The notes below the pieces were generated by a model. The model made no database searches. It saw only the letters and a program-made list of their open reading frames with translations, and was not told the origin of the DNA. Positions 49,718 through 50,450 of a DNA stretch of 50,450 nucleotides are shown piece after piece (within the stretch, counting starts at the first letter, position 1; every line of letters starts with the position of its first letter). Location: the NCBI GenBank assembly GCA_964460035.1, contig CAYWPG010000030.1:1-50450 (forward strand), given 5' to 3'. Source of the DNA: CAYWPG01 sp964460035 (GTDB lineage Bacteria; Pseudomonadota; Gammaproteobacteria; Nitrococcales; AK92). Made by a program: the position numbers and the translations under genes.

Positions 49718-50450
49718 TCAGTACCCTAGCGCCGCCAATCGGGGCGCATTCTTCTCCGCAAATTCGTGCAGAGTCTTATTCCGCCGGAAGGCGTATGCTC
49801 TATCGGGCATAAAACGTCCTGCAGCCCGCGCTAGCCGCGATGTACCAACTTCAATACCGCAGAACTTTAGCACTCGCTCGAGATGGGGCAGCGGGTCGGC
49901 GAGAAGGTCCTCATATCGAAGTTCCAACGCCTGCGCGCCGAGGCGCTGGACATGGGAGCGTGCACGCGCCGTATACGCCTCCCATAGCTCTAGACCTCCA
50001 CCAAGCTGGCGAACACGAGGCGAATGGGCGAAGCCGCTGCGCTTAGGAGCAAAAGGATTGTTGACATACAAGCTGCGCCGCCGGCGAAAACGTTCAGCGG
50101 CCTTCTCTGCCGCTGCCATGTGGCGGACGCGAAGGCTCTCTGCAACATCTACGCCGTGACGCATAATGTGCAATACTTTCGCGTCTGGAAATATCTTCAG
50201 CCATAACGGCAATGTGTACGTATTGCGTGGATCTTTCCAGCCCCATGGCTCCGCAACACGTCGTAGCGAGCGGTAACGTAGCCAACGCCGCGCGCCCAAG
50301 TAGCCGATCGAGGCTGGCCCGTCTACAACACCACTCAGGTAATCTTCGATCGGCGCACACAGCTCAGGCTCAGCTAGAACTGTATCGACACCCTCCGGCC
50401 GCTCCCAAGTCGCGCTGGCCTGACGAAAGATCCAGTAGTTAAGGCTATTA
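49718..50450 (-). CDS. Sulfotransferase, N-terminally truncated by the window edge
   Basis: The frame is open to the right edge without a start; the visible part is about 243 residues. It contains WGWKDPRNTYTLPLWLKIFPDAKVLHIMRHGVDVAESL, the 3'-phosphate-binding region of Sulfotransfer_3-type enzymes, and LELRYEDLLADPLPHLERVLKFCGIEVG, the usual C-terminal block. The 5'-PSB P-loop must lie beyond the edge. A shorter frame begins at an internal TTG (50299) but upstream residues continue in frame and look protein-like (for example PELCAPIEDYLSGVVDGPAS). It faces the other two sulfotransferase genes. Confidence 0.85.
   Translation of the reverse strand, partial: NSLNYWIFRQASATWERPEGVDTVLAEPELCAPIEDYLSGVVDGPASIGYLGARRWLRYRSLRRVAEPWGWKDPRNTYTLPLWLKIFPDAKVLHIMRHGVDVAESLRVRHMAAAEKAAERFRRRRSLYVNNPFAPKRSGFAHSPRVRQLGGGLELWEAYTARARSHVQRLGAQALELRYEDLLADPLPHLERVLKFCGIEVGTSRLARAAGRFMPDRAYAFRRNKTLHEFAEKNAPRLAALGY

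Overview
The window is typical chromosomal DNA of a GC-rich gammaproteobacterium. The gene orders coaBC-dut-algC with radC divergent, ftsY-ftsE-ftsX-rpoH, M16 pair-rsmD-coaD-ferredoxin, and thiC / methyltransferase-rhodanese-tolC-waaA are those of Pseudomonas-like and Chromatiales-like gammaproteobacteria. The genus cannot be fixed from the sequence alone. No rRNA, complete tRNA, CRISPR array, prophage or intact insertion sequence was seen.

Left part (1-16 kb). A 5' fragment of a type VI secretion vgrG runs off the left edge and is separated by an AT-rich spacer from the housekeeping block. That block holds CoA synthesis (coaBC, coaD), dUTPase, phosphomannomutase/phosphoglucomutase (algC), radC, the heat-shock sigma factor rpoH, the division ABC pair ftsEX, the SRP receptor ftsY, two M16 peptidase-fold proteins (one lacking the zinc site), rsmD, a 2[4Fe-4S] ferredoxin and a periplasmic gamma-glutamyltransferase.

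Middle part (16-30 kb). A TetR regulator carries two back-to-back palindromes across its stop codon. Five lipoprotein genes follow on the minus strand (LPP20-like, LpoB-like, COG3014-like TPR, second LPP20-like, small lipoprotein) and look like an envelope module. Next are greB, yaeQ, and a tightly coupled minus-strand string of a Gld-type ABC ATPase, permease, GldG-like protein, DUF4340-like protein and mutM. An EAL-HDOD signalling protein and a fatty-acid desaturase with an unusual C-terminal extension complete this part.

Right part (30-50 kb). Ribosomal proteins L28/L33 face a proteostasis group (hsp20, cbpA, degQ), followed by a yqjD-yqjE-yqjK-like trio, thiC, a methyltransferase, a rhodanese and tolC. 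The remainder is a lipopolysaccharide inner-core/lipid A region: waaA, lpxL-type acyltransferase, hldE, a ParB-like-motif protein, a family-9 heptosyltransferase, a Kdo kinase and a family-4 glycosyltransferase. It ends in three sulfotransferase-like genes, the last cut by the right edge, suggesting a sulfated surface glycan.

Dispersed GC-rich REP-like repeats with the core CTGTGGGAG...CGCGAA lie in several intergenic gaps. Long ORFs antisense to real genes are high-GC artefacts and were left out.
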